Notes: generated by a model from the sequence alone, not told the origin. A stretch of DNA of 32,404 bases from Sphingomonas sp. PsM26 (GCA_030433805.1 JARUXA010000032.1:1-32404), one strand, 5' to 3'. Shown: positions 7,132 through 14,399, counted from the stretch's first letter. Program-made: numbers and translations.

Positions 7132-7382
7132 GGTAGCGCCTCACGCGTTGGTCGGTTTCGACGATCAGCTGGTCGCGCGTCGAGGGCGACCTGCACATAT
7201 TCGGTCACGCGAAGGTGCCGAAGCTGGCTCTCGGTGCGCTTCTGTTCACCGGTGAGATAATGGGCAATCGCGAGGCGCATGACCTCGGCCATCGACCTGG
7301 AATGCTTGGTGGCAAGCTCTTCCAGCCGCGCGTATTGCTGCGGGTCGAACCGGACGGTTCTTTGGACGTAGGGTATCTTCAA
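6930..7382 (-). CDS. Ribbon-helix-helix (CopG-like) protein, probably frameshifted at its 3' end
   Basis: The start is TTG 7382, preceded by TAGGAGG at a good distance. Residues 1-50 (YVQRTVRFDPQQYARLEELA, SMAEVMRLAIAHYL) form a clear RHH DNA-binding domain, as in relaxosome accessory proteins and repressors. After TEYVQVALD the frame gives an Arg/Pro-rich tail that runs 200 nt into the next gene. The neighbouring frame instead reads TRDQLIVETDQRVRRYHGA and stops at 7121, overlapping the next start by 11 nt. So a one-base indel near 7178-7186 is likely, and the native protein would be about 88 residues. It is first in the leftward operon. Confidence 0.65.
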   Translation of the reverse strand: MKIPYVQRTVRFDPQQYARLEELATKHSRSMAEVMRLAIAHYLTGEQKRTESQLRHLRVTEYVQVALDARPADRRNRPTREALPWRVMTPRSRPRSPARTSETTGVQFLNSTILRAVMHPAIRAISPVGASCSTRRSSCGSRASRCPSMR

Positions 7383-7925
7383 ACCAACCTCCTAGCAGGG
7401 AGGCTGGTGGGCTCTGAGACGCTGCTACAATAGGGCAGTCACCCTTGGTATTGCAACGGTCAGCCGGTCGGAAACCGGAAAAATGTGATCCCATCCGATC
7501 CCAGCAAAAATGGCGGTTTTCTGCGGTTTCTTGCCCGAAAGTCGGTTGGGATCAAAAGCAACTCTGTTGGGATCACCTCGGGAGGGCTCGAAAAATGGCG
7601 AAAATCCGCCGAAAACGGCAAGCGCAGCTTGCGTAAGGTGTGCTCTACTGTAGTCCCGATCCATCATTGTTGCTCTGATCTCCTCGTGCGTCCGGTTCGA
7701 TGTGAAGGTCGTCCGGGGATCCACGGGAAAAGGCCCCGCCATGCCGGCGGAAAGGTTGTCCTATCCTGCGCTCCGCGCGGGTGTCTTGGGTTCGTTTTTC
7801 GTTGATCGTCATCGGGGTCTCCGTGGGTGACGCTGAGAGCCTTGGTCTCCGTCTTTTCTATCGCTCGAGTGGCGGTTATACCGGGGTTGTTCAGAGCCCG
7901 ATCAGCCTGACCAAAAGGCAAGAAT
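7383..7925. other. 540-bp divergent intergenic region, candidate oriT/regulatory region
   Basis: No convincing gene is present. The interval lies between an RHH gene and a TraC/TraD-like gene transcribed in opposite directions. It holds an inverted repeat (GTGATCCCA near 7485, TGGGATCAC near 7569), a direct repeat GTTGGGATCA twice about 21 bp apart, AAAAATGGCG twice (near 7507 and 7592), and a hairpin GCAAGC-gca-GCTTGC at about 7618-7632 followed by GTAAGGTGTGC. Clustered repeats beside a hairpin between small mobilization-type genes are typical of an oriT. No relaxase is present to confirm it. Confidence 0.35.
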
Positions 7926-8144
7926 ATGGCGAAGTCACTGGACGCTGAAATGGCCGCGATCGAGGCCGAGGAACGCAAGCTGGCAGAGCGTCGAAAGGCG
8001 CATCTGAAGAAGCTGCGGGATACGGCGATCGACAAGGTCGAGAAGGTAGGGTTGCTTAAGCTCCCACTGGATCGACTGGAGCGGATTATGGAGGCGGTGA
8101 AGACGCTGGGCGTGGATGAGGTCGAGAAGCGGCTGACGGCGTAA
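7926..8144 (+). CDS. Small TraC/TraD-like coiled-coil protein
   Basis: 72 residues. The first 45 are a charged amphipathic helix (AEMAAIEAEERKLAERRKAHLKKL) likely to form a coiled coil. The C-terminal part has KLPLDRLERIMEAVKTLGVDEVEKRL. Small basic-helical proteins of this shape (TraC/TraD-type) accompany relaxases on alphaproteobacterial plasmids. The similarity is in size and pattern, not a proven match. A strong terminator follows 33 bp downstream, so it is a monocistronic unit reading away from the candidate oriT. Confidence 0.65.
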   Translation: MAKSLDAEMAAIEAEERKLAERRKAHLKKLRDTAIDKVEKVGLLKLPLDRLERIMEAVKTLGVDEVEKRLTA

Positions 8145-8176
8145 GCCGGAGACGCTTCGAGGCCGAGGCCCGCTTC

Positions 8177-8212
8177 AATGGCCGCACGGGTGTGCTACCC
8201 TGTGCGGCCATT
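8177..8212 (+). terminator. Rho-independent terminator after the TraC/TraD-like gene
   Basis: AATGGCCGCAC (8177-8187) pairs perfectly with GTGCGGCCATT (8202-8212) around a 14-nt loop that itself can pair (CGGG/CCCT). The sequence then runs CTCTTTTC. Confidence 0.75.
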
Positions 8213-8263
8213 CTCTTTTCAGCCGGAAAGCGGCGAAGCCGGCTTGGCGGTATCAAGCAAAAA

Positions 8264-8298
8264 AAGGGACGCGCCAGCCGTTAGGCTGGGCGTCCCTT
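8264..8298 (-). terminator. Rho-independent terminator for the leftward gene at 8325
   Basis: AAGGGACGCGCCAGCC (8264-8279) pairs with GGCTGGGCGTCCCTT (8284-8298) with a 4-nt loop and one bulge. On the minus strand it is followed by a run of T (the A-run at 8259-8265). It ends transcripts from the genes at 8325-8934. Confidence 0.8.
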
Positions 8299-8324
8299 GC
8301 GTGCTGTTTCGATGTGGCGGGCGA

Positions 8325-8507
8325 TTAGATCCAAGCCAGCAGATACTCGCCGTCGACGGGCTTCAGTGCTGCCATTTTGGAGAGCGTCTCAATGCAATCG
8401 GCCATCCCCGGATCGGCATCGAGGCGTCGCCGGATTCGCGGGTCCATCAGGCGTTGTCGCAGCTCTGTCATTTGGGACCATTCCAGCGATCGTTCGATCG
8501 ATGCCAA
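8325..8507 (-). CDS. Small ORF, probably the frameshifted C-terminus of the gene at 8389-8934
   Basis: 60 residues from TTG 8507: MASIERSLEWSQMTELRQRL, DPRIRRRLDADPGMADCIETL, DGEYLLAWI. The composition is far more protein-like than the overlapping end of the upstream frame, which turns into Arg/Pro/Thr-rich sequence just where this one begins. GGAGGG lies a few bases before the TTG, so an independent coupled gene is possible. A one-base indel splitting a ~200-residue protein is the alternative I favour. It ends 27 bp before a strong terminator. Confidence 0.5.
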   Translation of the reverse strand: MASIERSLEWSQMTELRQRLMDPRIRRRLDADPGMADCIETLSKMAALKPVDGEYLLAWI

Positions 8508-8934
8508 GGCCCTCCAAAAGCGTGAGCGCGGCCGGGTTCGCCAGTGCGATTCCCGGGGCCGCGTCCGGGTTCAGTGACAACCGCATCTCGATGTCGCGCG
8601 CCCGGTCGGTTTGAGCGATCCGGACCCGTCGACCAAGGAACTGCGCTTCGTCCAGAATCGCGATCACGGAGGGATCGAGATCGAAGCACCGCGCGACCGT
8701 TGCCAGCGACAAATGACAGACACGCGCATCGAACTCGAACCACGAATCGCCCGTCACGCCGTAGACGGGGAGGAGCAACGCAAAGCCCAACCGCAGCGCC
8801 TGTTCGGCAAGCATATCGAGAAACGCTGCCAACTGGTCAGCAGTGATGACGGCAGCGCTTGGACCGATGCGAGCGAGCCCGGGGCGCGCTGGCCGCGTTC
8901 GTGAAGATCGGGCAGCTCGCGGCCACTCGGACAA
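8389..8934 (-). CDS. Hypothetical protein, likely frameshifted near its 3' end
   Basis: 181 residues as read from TTG 8934. The convincing part is residues ~28-142: AVITADQLAAFLDMLAEQAL, RLGFALLLPVYGVTGDSWFEFD, CHLSLATVARCFDLDPSVIAILDEAQFLGRRVRI, with normal hydrophobic periodicity. The first ~27 residues (Arg/Pro-rich) and the last ~40 look out of frame. The real start is uncertain; internal TTG codons follow. After GLGI the neighbouring frame (8325-8507) continues the protein naturally. I do not recognise the family. Confidence 0.45.
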   Translation of the reverse strand: MSEWPRAARSSRTRPARPGLARIGPSAAVITADQLAAFLDMLAEQALRLGFALLLPVYGVTGDSWFEFDARVCHLSLATVARCFDLDPSVIAILDEAQFLGRRVRIAQTDRARDIEMRLSLNPDAAPGIALANPAALTLLEGLGIDRTIAGMVPNDRAATTPDGPANPATPRCRSGDGRLH

Positions 8935-9306
8935 GCTGGCGGCAGCGCATTACCGGAGGGGGGAAGGCGATCGGTCGTGCGGCGTCCAGGCGCGGCCCAA
9001 TCGAAGCCGACTGGGCAGGCTATTGCTCCGGAGCCCGCGATATCTGGGCGTTGATGAAAACCCAGATTGAGCGCGAACGATGCGTCCTTATCACGCAGTT
9101 GCGGTTGCGTTCGGCAGACAAAAAAACGGCCAGCGTGAGCCGGCCCGGAGAGTTTCTAGGAGAGGATGCCTGAAAGGCGTCCCTATGCTGCAAGTGCGAA
9201 CAAAGTTTTGCAACCGCCAGCGGGGTTGAACGACATATTTTCCGGACGATATCCCGCTTTGGCTGACCGCTGCGTCCCGCGCGATGAATCGGCCATCCGG
9301 AGGGAC
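8935..9306. other. Stretch without a supportable gene, with a leftward terminator-like hairpin
   Basis: Open frames here have Arg/Ala-biased, featureless products. At 9128-9145 GGCCAGC pairs with GCCGGCC over a GTGA loop, and the minus strand then runs into seven T (A-run 9120-9126). This is a plausible terminator for leftward transcripts coming from the response regulator gene at 9540-9947. Confidence 0.4.
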
Positions 9307-9519
9307 ATGAGCGACACGCGTATCGGCACGATCGAGCGAGCTTTTCAGTTGGCGAAGGAGGGGGCCTGTCGCTCAGTGAGCGACATTCGCGAACGCCTGA
9401 CTGCCGAAGGCTATGAAGGCGTATTCAGCCACCTGAACGGCATGAGCATCAGGCGTCAATTGAACGCCGCACTGGAAGCCCGCGGCGTAGCCGCTACCAT
9501 GGATACCGACGACGAGTAG
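9307..9519 (+). CDS. Small hypothetical protein
   Basis: 70 residues from ATG 9307, chosen because GGAGGG lies just upstream; the longer open frame from 9166 has a poor extension. The sequence MSDTRIGTIERAFQLAKEG, SVSDIRERLTAEGYEGV, SIRRQLNAALEAR is helical, with a helix-turn-helix-like spacing in the middle, and ends in an acidic tail (DTDDE). Small proteins of this type are common in sphingomonads, but no function can be assigned. It is convergent with the response regulator. Confidence 0.62.
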   Translation: MSDTRIGTIERAFQLAKEGACRSVSDIRERLTAEGYEGVFSHLNGMSIRRQLNAALEARGVAATMDTDDE

Positions 9520-9539
9520 ACCCGCACTGGTCATGGTCG

Positions 9540-9947
9540 TCAAACGGCCGTTTTAAGCGGCTCGGGCTTCTTGCCGTCCGGAAGTTTCGCGCGGAGATGT
9601 TCGTGGACTATCGACGCGGAGAACGGCTTGCCGATGAACGTCGCCTTCTCCGGCATTTCACCGGGCTCCGGTTTGATCCGGCCACTGGCAATGACGATCT
9701 CGATCCACGGCCAATGCTCGTCGACGTAGCGCGCCAGGGCAAAGCCGTTGGTGCCGCCCGGCATCTCGACGTCCGAGAAAAGGAGGGTGATGTTTTCCGC
9801 GTGCTCCGGGAGCATGGCTTTGGCCGCGTCACCGTCGTCGGCCGAATGGCAACGAAAGCCAGCATCTTCGAGAATGTCGCACGTAGACATGAGAAGAAAC
9901 GGATCATCATCGACGGCCAAAGCATAGGGGGCGGTAGATAGGGTCAT
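9540..9947 (-). CDS. Single-domain response regulator (CheY-like)
   Basis: 135 residues from ATG 9947; a longer frame to 10085 adds low-quality sequence. Acidic pocket DDD is at residues 13-15, the phospho-acceptor Asp59 in LFSDVEMPG, conserved Ser/Thr position in IASGR, and Lys107 in IGKPF. There is no output domain. Such receivers act as phosphate sinks or stand-alone partners of HWE/HisKA_2 kinases, which in alphaproteobacteria are often near this kind of regulator; two kinases of that class lie at 26383 and 28303. The kinase that feeds it is not adjacent. Confidence 0.88.
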   Translation of the reverse strand: MTLSTAPYALAVDDDPFLLMSTCDILEDAGFRCHSADDGDAAKAMLPEHAENITLLFSDVEMPGGTNGFALARYVDEHWPWIEIVIASGRIKPEPGEMPEKATFIGKPFSASIVHEHLRAKLPDGKKPEPLKTAV

Positions 9948-10008
9948 AAGGCAATAACCCGCTAATTCCGAAAATGGCCCCGGCAAAAAGAGCATGGCTT
10001 CAAGCCCG

Positions 10009-10173
10009 TTACCGAGTGGAGCGTGCCTCGATCGCCTCCTGCAGGAGGCATGCCGAAACACTTCCGCCTTGGTCTTCCCGATCAAGGAGCGCGAGTGCCA
10101 TTTTCATTAGGTTCAGTGGAACGTCCACTGGCTGCCGATCGGCAGAAGGGGAGTCCGGAAGCATGTCAGTCAT
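10009..10173 (-). CDS. Small hypothetical protein
   Basis: 54 residues from ATG 10173: MTDMLPDSPSADRQPVDVPLNLMKMALALLDREDQGG and LLQEAIEARSTR. One amphipathic helix (VPLNLMKMALALLDRE) and a second near the C-terminus. Tiny helical proteins of this kind are frequent beside response regulators in sphingomonads. It lies 61 bp upstream of the regulator on the same strand and may be cotranscribed with it. No domain recognised and no strong ribosome site, so moderate confidence. Confidence 0.5.
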   Translation of the reverse strand: MTDMLPDSPSADRQPVDVPLNLMKMALALLDREDQGGSVSACLLQEAIEARSTR

Positions 10174-10340
10174 CCAATCTCTAATCACTTGATTGAGATT
10201 AGGCAACGCTGATGAGCGCTTCCGGAATCGCGGGTGCAATCTCTTCGTTTCGCACGCGAGCGCGATCACAGGACCACGGTCGCCATTAGTAAATCCGTCT
10301 GTAGTTGCGGTGGCTACGCACGCCAGTTTATTCAGACGCA

Positions 10341-10886
10341 ATGAATACCGATTTGTCATTGGGCAATCGACCCAATCTCGCCACTGAACGCCTATCCCTT
10401 CGGCGTCCTAACGATCGCGACGTAGACGCCATTGTCGGCGTTGTCGGAAATTGGGAAGTGGCGCGCTGCTTGGCGCGTGTCCCACATCCGTATGGTCCGG
10501 CCGATGCCCGCTTTTTCCTAGATCATGTCGCTCCTGCCGAGTGGGTCTGGGCTGTCTCTCTGCGAGGGTCCGAGAAGCTTCTGGGTGCGATCGGCCTGAC
10601 GCCGGAGGAGGGCGCTGACGCCGCTGAGTTGGGTTATTGGTTGTCCCCTGCCCATTGGGGGAGTGGCATAACGACCGAAGCCGCGAGGGCCGTCGTTGCC
10701 TTTGGTTTCGAACGTCTCGGCCTTCCCGTCATCACGTCTGGCTACTTCGTGGACAATCCTTCCTCAGGCCGGGTGCTTCGCAAGCTCGGCTTTGTGGAAA
10801 CCGGGCACGTCATGCGACCTTGCCTCGCGACAGGTACCGAGGTGCCTTCAATAAGGATGGAGCTGGCCTGCCCGACGCGAGGTTAA
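10341..10886 (+). CDS. GNAT-family N-acetyltransferase (RimJ/RimL type)
   Basis: 181 residues from ATG 10341; the upstream in-frame ATG at 10305 adds residues not found in the family. The fold is visible: TERLSLRRPNDRDVDAI at the start, the central strand LLGAIGLTP, AELGYWLSPAHWGSGITTEAARAVV containing the acetyl-CoA loop (HWGSGI), and NPSSGRVLRKLGFVETG near the end. The family acetylates N-terminal amines of ribosomal proteins or small molecules; the substrate is unknown. It is monocistronic with a terminator directly downstream. Confidence 0.87.
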   Translation: MNTDLSLGNRPNLATERLSLRRPNDRDVDAIVGVVGNWEVARCLARVPHPYGPADARFFLDHVAPAEWVWAVSLRGSEKLLGAIGLTPEEGADAAELGYWLSPAHWGSGITTEAARAVVAFGFERLGLPVITSGYFVDNPSSGRVLRKLGFVETGHVMRPCLATGTEVPSIRMELACPTRG

Positions 10887-10891
10887 CTACG

Positions 10892-10917
10892 GGGAAGGCT
10901 GCTGATACAGCCTTCCC
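10892..10917. terminator. Terminator hairpin between convergent genes
   Basis: GGGAAGGCTG (10892-10901) pairs perfectly with CAGCCTTCCC (10908-10917) over a 6-nt loop, just after the acetyltransferase stop. No long T-run follows. It may serve both convergent genes. Confidence 0.65.
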
Positions 10918-10943
10918 GGTTGGGATCGGAAAATAGGAAATGG

Positions 10944-11468
10944 TCAGATAGTCGCTGCCGTTCGCACCTTTGCCAACCAGTCGCGTCGAACTGCGATACT
11001 AGACGCAAGCCACAGCGCAGCAGCACCCATGAATCCGGCCACCTCGCCGCCTGTAGGGGCTCCGACGATGAACCCTATAATTGCTGCAACAATCAGCGCC
11101 GTCCCAAGAATATAGAACGGACGAAAGCCAGCAGCGAAAGCGATTGGTAGGAAGTGCAGCCCGACGACCAGCGCCATCGATGGCGGCAGAAGATCGGGCC
11201 GATGCAGGTTCATGACGATGTTGGCGGCAAGAAAAAGGCCGACGCCTTCACCGATGCTGCTCCACATGATGGCTCGTTCTTCCCTTGGCGACGGCTTGAT
11301 GCCCTCGCCGGGGGTGCGGATCACATAGCTTGCGGCGAAACCAATCACGACGAACACCAGGAAGGGAAGCGCCAGAGCGACCCCGGACAAGTGCCACTGC
11401 CAATATAGCGTCACCGAAGCGAAGACTGCTCCGAAGAAGCTCATAATCAGCGCGCCCCATGCCCCCAC
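10944..11468 (-). CDS. Hypothetical integral membrane protein
   Basis: 174 residues with about five membrane helices: LIMSFFGAVFASVTLYW, ALALPFLVFVVIGFAASYVI, EGVGLFLAANIVM, MALVVGLHFLPIAFAAGF and FYILGTALIVAAIIGFIVG, then a last hydrophobic stretch near AALWLASSIAV. There is a conserved-looking cytoplasmic loop TPGEGIKPSPREERAI. I do not recognise a named family with certainty. The start at 11468 is taken because MGAWGALIMSFF reads naturally; an internal ATG at 11444 is the alternative. It stands alone, convergent with the acetyltransferase. Confidence 0.72.
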   Translation of the reverse strand: MGAWGALIMSFFGAVFASVTLYWQWHLSGVALALPFLVFVVIGFAASYVIRTPGEGIKPSPREERAIMWSSIGEGVGLFLAANIVMNLHRPDLLPPSMALVVGLHFLPIAFAAGFRPFYILGTALIVAAIIGFIVGAPTGGEVAGFMGAAALWLASSIAVRRDWLAKVRTAATI

Positions 11469-11655
11469 AGACGGTCCCCTTTTCTCTACGTAGCCGGCTC
11501 ACAGTACGTTTGCCGTTTGAACTGGTCGAGGGACGTTTCCAGTTCGTCCGCTTAGCCGCCCGGAGGCTGCCTGTCGGGGTTGAGGAAGAGCCGGCGCGCC
11601 GGCCGTTCCTAAACGTCGCGATCCGGTGTCAAAGGACGCTTGACTATCGAGCTGC

Positions 11656-12081
11656 TCAGGCGGCCGAGGTCCAGGGGTTGAGAAGCGTCACGCCGGTTCC
11701 CGCAAAGTCGGCAATGTTCCGGGTTACGACCGTCAGATCATGGGCCAGCCCAGTCGCCGCGATCCACGCGTCGCGCTCGCTTTTTGTTTCCGGGACGTGC
11801 AGCCACGCGCAGCGCAGGGCGATCGTCGTGTCTATAGGAAGGACGCGACCGGAGAACGCTGGCATAACCTTTTCGTGAAGCCAGAGCCGTAACACACCGG
11901 CCTGCCTGGCATCGCGTCTCTCAAGAAGCTCGATGCCGAGCTCGACCTCCATGATCGTAACAACCGAGAGGTACATGTCGGCCTGATCGATGGTGCCGGC
12001 CCATGCCTCCACGGCCGGACTGATCTTTCCGCTGCGACGCTTGCGCAGTTCGGAGAGGACGTTGGTGTCTAGCAGGTACAT
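11656..12081 (-). CDS. vapC: VapC-type PIN-domain toxin (ribonuclease)
   Basis: 141 residues, family length. PIN-domain acidic residues are present: Asp5 in LLDTNVLSEL, Glu45/47 in TIMEVELGI, Asp104 in SERDAWIAATGL, and Asp125 in NIADF, with the DAWIAATG motif typical of plasmid VapC/FitB-like toxins. These enzymes cut specific RNAs, often initiator tRNA or rRNA, when the antitoxin is degraded. Its ATG overlaps the antitoxin stop as TGATG, so the pair is translationally coupled. On a plasmid this would stabilise inheritance by post-segregational killing. Confidence 0.9.
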   Translation of the reverse strand: MYLLDTNVLSELRKRRSGKISPAVEAWAGTIDQADMYLSVVTIMEVELGIELLERRDARQAGVLRLWLHEKVMPAFSGRVLPIDTTIALRCAWLHVPETKSERDAWIAATGLAHDLTVVTRNIADFAGTGVTLLNPWTSAA

Positions 12082-12329
12082 CAGTCGAATACTGCCGGCC
12101 GCGGAAAGGACTTTGCCCGTGTGAAGTCGACCTCGATGTCGCCAACCTCGTCCATGTCCAGCGCGTCGAGAATGTTGCCGGGGGGTGCCTTCAGCCGCTC
12201 ATATTCGGCGAACGGCATCACTGCGATGATCGGCCGGCCGCGCTCGGTGATGATGACGGGGCCGTCCACGGCCGCGCGCTTGATGCGCCCCGGTTCGCGA
12301 TTGAAATCGCGACTGGAAAAAGTTTGCAT
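12081..12329 (-). CDS. vapB: Phd/YefM-type antitoxin of the VapC toxin
   Basis: 82 residues from ATG 12329, chosen for the typical Phd/YefM start MQTFSSRDFNREPGRIKRAA; an upstream ATG at 12365 would add twelve or so residues. The central VIITERGRPIIAVMPFAEYERL is the family signature. The acidic C-terminus with aromatic residues (DEVGDIEVDFTRAKSF) is the part that wraps and inhibits the toxin. The N-terminal domain binds the operon promoter, so autoregulation with VapC is expected; the divergent intergenic 12330-12461 would carry the operator. Confidence 0.87.
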   Translation of the reverse strand: MQTFSSRDFNREPGRIKRAAVDGPVIITERGRPIIAVMPFAEYERLKAPPGNILDALDMDEVGDIEVDFTRAKSFPRPAVFD

Positions 12330-12461
12330 TTCGGGTTGACCTTGTTTGTCGTGACGTACAGACATTGTCGCAGGTGGCGGAATTGTCAATGTTCGTCATG
12401 CGGCCATGAAACCGAGCGCGTGACGATCGCAGCAAGTCCGAGGCCTCACCCGAAGGAGAAT

Positions 12462-12953
12462 ATGATGAAGGTCCAGGACATGATGCGGGGGTACGATTAC
12501 GACCTGCCGCTGCTCGACGTGCTGAACAACAACGAGAAGGACGACAACGGCGATCTGCAGGTATCGGTCGATCGCAGGGTGCTTGCAGGCGCCACGGTCG
12601 GCATCGGCCTTGACGTTGCCTATCTCGCGATCACGGAGTTGCAGGAGGCGTTTACTGCGCTTGCGAGCGACGTCCGCAACACGACGGGATACGGCGAGGA
12701 CCACAAGGATATCGAAGAGATCCTGCGCGACAAGAACCCGTACCAGATGCGCCTTTGGTATCTGCTGTACGACACGCCGATCGAGCAGGCGATCACCGAG
12801 TTGGCCTGGCTGCAGAGCTTGACATATCGTCGTGGCCGGATGTGCAACGTGATGCGTGAGCAGAAGCTACCGGTGCTGTACGCGACGAACGCTGAACTGT
12901 GTGAAGGTCGCACGGCCGCGCAGATCATAACCAATGTGTCGAGCGCAGGCTGA
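12462..12953 (+). CDS. Hypothetical protein
   Basis: 163 residues from ATG 12462, with AAGGAG five bases upstream; a second ATG follows directly. The protein is mostly helical and soluble: acidic YDYDLPLLDVLNNNEKDD, GATVGIGLDVAYLAITELQEAF, DHKDIEEILRDKNPYQMRLWYLLYDTPIEQAITELAWLQSL and a basic YRRGRMCNVMREQKLP. No known motif seen. It is divergent from the toxin-antitoxin pair, and its end overlaps the convergent small gene by 29 nt. Confidence 0.65.
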   Translation: MMKVQDMMRGYDYDLPLLDVLNNNEKDDNGDLQVSVDRRVLAGATVGIGLDVAYLAITELQEAFTALASDVRNTTGYGEDHKDIEEILRDKNPYQMRLWYLLYDTPIEQAITELAWLQSLTYRRGRMCNVMREQKLPVLYATNAELCEGRTAAQIITNVSSAG

Positions 12954-13161
12954 CAACGGAAACCTGGTCAGGCGACCAGGGCGAAAGACTCTCCGGGTGA
13001 TGTGGCCGGCACCGGGAGACGCGGAAGGGCTGGATGGGATTGTCGGTGCGGACCACGAACTGGTCGACCCCGGTATTCTCGAGAAGCTTAATGGCGACGG
13101 GGTAGGCGTTCTCGAACGACGCGAGCGAACTGCGACGAGCCAAGAGCGCAATGACGGTCAT
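12925..13161 (-). CDS. Small hypothetical protein
   Basis: 78 residues from ATG 13161, with GAAGGGACA just upstream. The first 50 residues (MTVIALLARRSSLASFENAY, VAIKLLENTGVDQFVVRT) read like a small alpha/beta protein. The last ~28 are Pro/Ser/Arg-rich, perhaps an out-of-frame or disordered tail that overlaps the convergent gene. Not recognised. Confidence 0.4.
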   Translation of the reverse strand: MTVIALLARRSSLASFENAYPVAIKLLENTGVDQFVVRTDNPIQPFRVSRCRPHHPESLSPWSPDQVSVVSLRSTHWL

Positions 13162-13355
13162 GTTGATGTCCCTTCGGGGTTGATGTCCTTCGGGTGAAGT
13201 TCTTCGGGTGGCGTGCCGTATGGCGAGTGGAACGGCCGGAACGGCTCGTTCATGGGAAATTGAGGATGAACCGTCTAACGGGGGTGGTGGACCGGAATCG
13301 TCGCTAACGCGTTCAGCCTGTCTATCCACCGTTTCGACGGGGGATCATTCGATCG

Positions 13356-13392
13356 ACGGGGTCGGGACCGCTGCTATCGGTTCCGGCCCCGT
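13356..13392. terminator. Imperfect strong hairpin, terminator-like
   Basis: ACGGGGTCGGGACC (13356-13369) pairs with GGTTCCGGCCCCGT (13379-13392), with two non-Watson-Crick positions and a 9-nt loop. It sits 24 bp past the stop of the leftward ORF at 13416. There is no clear T-run on either side. The rest of 13162-13415 shows no supportable gene. Confidence 0.4.
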
Positions 13393-13415
13393 TATCGTTT
13401 CAACGCGAAAGGGCG

Positions 13416-13565
13416 TTAGTGCAATTCGGACAAGAGCCGCTGCGCAGCTGAGTAAATCTTTTCTTCTTCGCGCTCGATTAGCCGTTCGAGTGCAGCGTGA
13501 AAGCCGGCATGCTCTGGCGGTATACCCGGACCAATTGGCTTGAACGGACCGGGCGTGCCAGTCAC
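13416..13565 (-). CDS. 49-residue small protein
   Basis: From GTG 13565 the minus strand encodes a Pro/Gly N-terminus (MTGTPGPFKPIGPGIPPEH) followed by a clean amphipathic helix (GFHAALERLIEREEEKIYSA, then AQRLLSELH) and TAA. The composition is strongly protein-like while the antisense frames are not. A TAG closes the frame seven codons upstream, so the gene cannot be much longer unless it is a remnant. No clear ribosome site. Function unknown. Confidence 0.45.
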   Translation of the reverse strand: MTGTPGPFKPIGPGIPPEHAGFHAALERLIEREEEKIYSAAQRLLSELH

Positions 13566-13658
13566 CGAAATGGGCGGAATATGCTAAGCGGAGATCAAGC
13601 GTTCGCTCGGCTAAAGCACAGCCACACCTTCACCTTGTTCGAGCCGTTCACGTTGCTC

Positions 13659-14399
13659 TCAGCGCTCGCCATGGTGACGAGCCGAGTCGGCTCGGTTGCA
13701 ATGACGACGTTCGCGCAAAAAATGGATGGAGTTCAACTCTACAAGTTGTTCGGCCACTCTGTCCGCGAATATCTCCAGGTCGGTGCCTCCAAGCGGCCCC
13801 TGCCTACAAAAGTCTCGAAGCGCTGTTGGAGATCGCGATGGATGAATTGCGCGCGCGGAGAAAGTCCCTGTTCTAAAAGTGTGGACCGAGCCGGTTTCTC
13901 CAGTCCAGTCATGCAGATACTGTATGATGTGCGCACTGAGCTGACGATAGCCTTGTGCACCGAGCACGCCTCGCAGCGTCGTAGCTTGGGCTATCTTCTC
14001 GCTTGTGACCCGATATTGTGCCTTCGTCAGGTTGGCAGCGTCATGGATACCCAGCTTGTTGTAGAGCATCTCGCCGCCGCAGTTAATCCTAAGGATCGAC
14101 CACTGCGCAAGTGCCTCAGGCGGCTTGATCGGCTTGGCAGAGCTCCGCTGCAAGTCGTCGCGACAATTCAATACGCAGGTTGGCGGTAGCCCCTCCTCGA
14201 ACTGCATCTCAGCGAAGAGCGTATGAACGGTATGCGGCTCGAGCCCTCCGATCGCGGCCACTTGAGCATCATCGACACGTGCACAAGCCTTAGGGCGATC
14301 AGTATGGGATCGATCGATGGCCTGCTCGATCACTCTCTTGTTCTTAAGAATCATTCTATAAAAACGACGCTGCTCGCAGCGGAAGGATTCATGATTCAA
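13659..14399 (-). pseudogene. Decaying hypothetical gene with two compensating frameshifts
   Basis: The 246-residue frame has credible stretches (AALGGLEPHTVHTLF-like start region; GAQGYRQLSAHIIQYLHDWTGE; GGTDLEIFADRVAEQLVELNS) separated by Arg/Pro-rich noise at about 13790-13880. There the adjacent frame reads LEQGLSPRAQFIHRDLQQRFETFVGRG, which joins smoothly on both sides. So one indel near 13875 and a compensating one near 13795 are suspected. No stop interrupts the main frame. The first 15-20 residues are also doubtful. I do not recognise the ancestral family; it lies just before the replication origin. Confidence 0.4.

Noticed and set aside
7425..7742. 105-residue minus-strand open frame in the intergenic region
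   Set aside because: No ribosome site, and it covers direct and inverted repeats better explained as regulatory or transfer-origin DNA.
8611..8904. 97-residue plus-strand open frame
   Set aside because: Antisense to the more convincing minus-strand product at 8389-8934.
8859..9173. 104-residue plus-strand open frame
   Set aside because: Arg/Ala-rich without family-like patterns, no ribosome site, and it crosses a terminator-like hairpin.
13208..13543. 111-residue plus-strand open frame
   Set aside because: Low-complexity Ser/Thr/Gly/Arg product that is antisense to the better 49-residue ORF and spans a hairpin.
13497..14189. 230-residue plus-strand open frame opposite the pseudogene
   Set aside because: Composition is irregular and motif-free; the minus frame has coherent protein-like stretches, so this is an antisense shadow.
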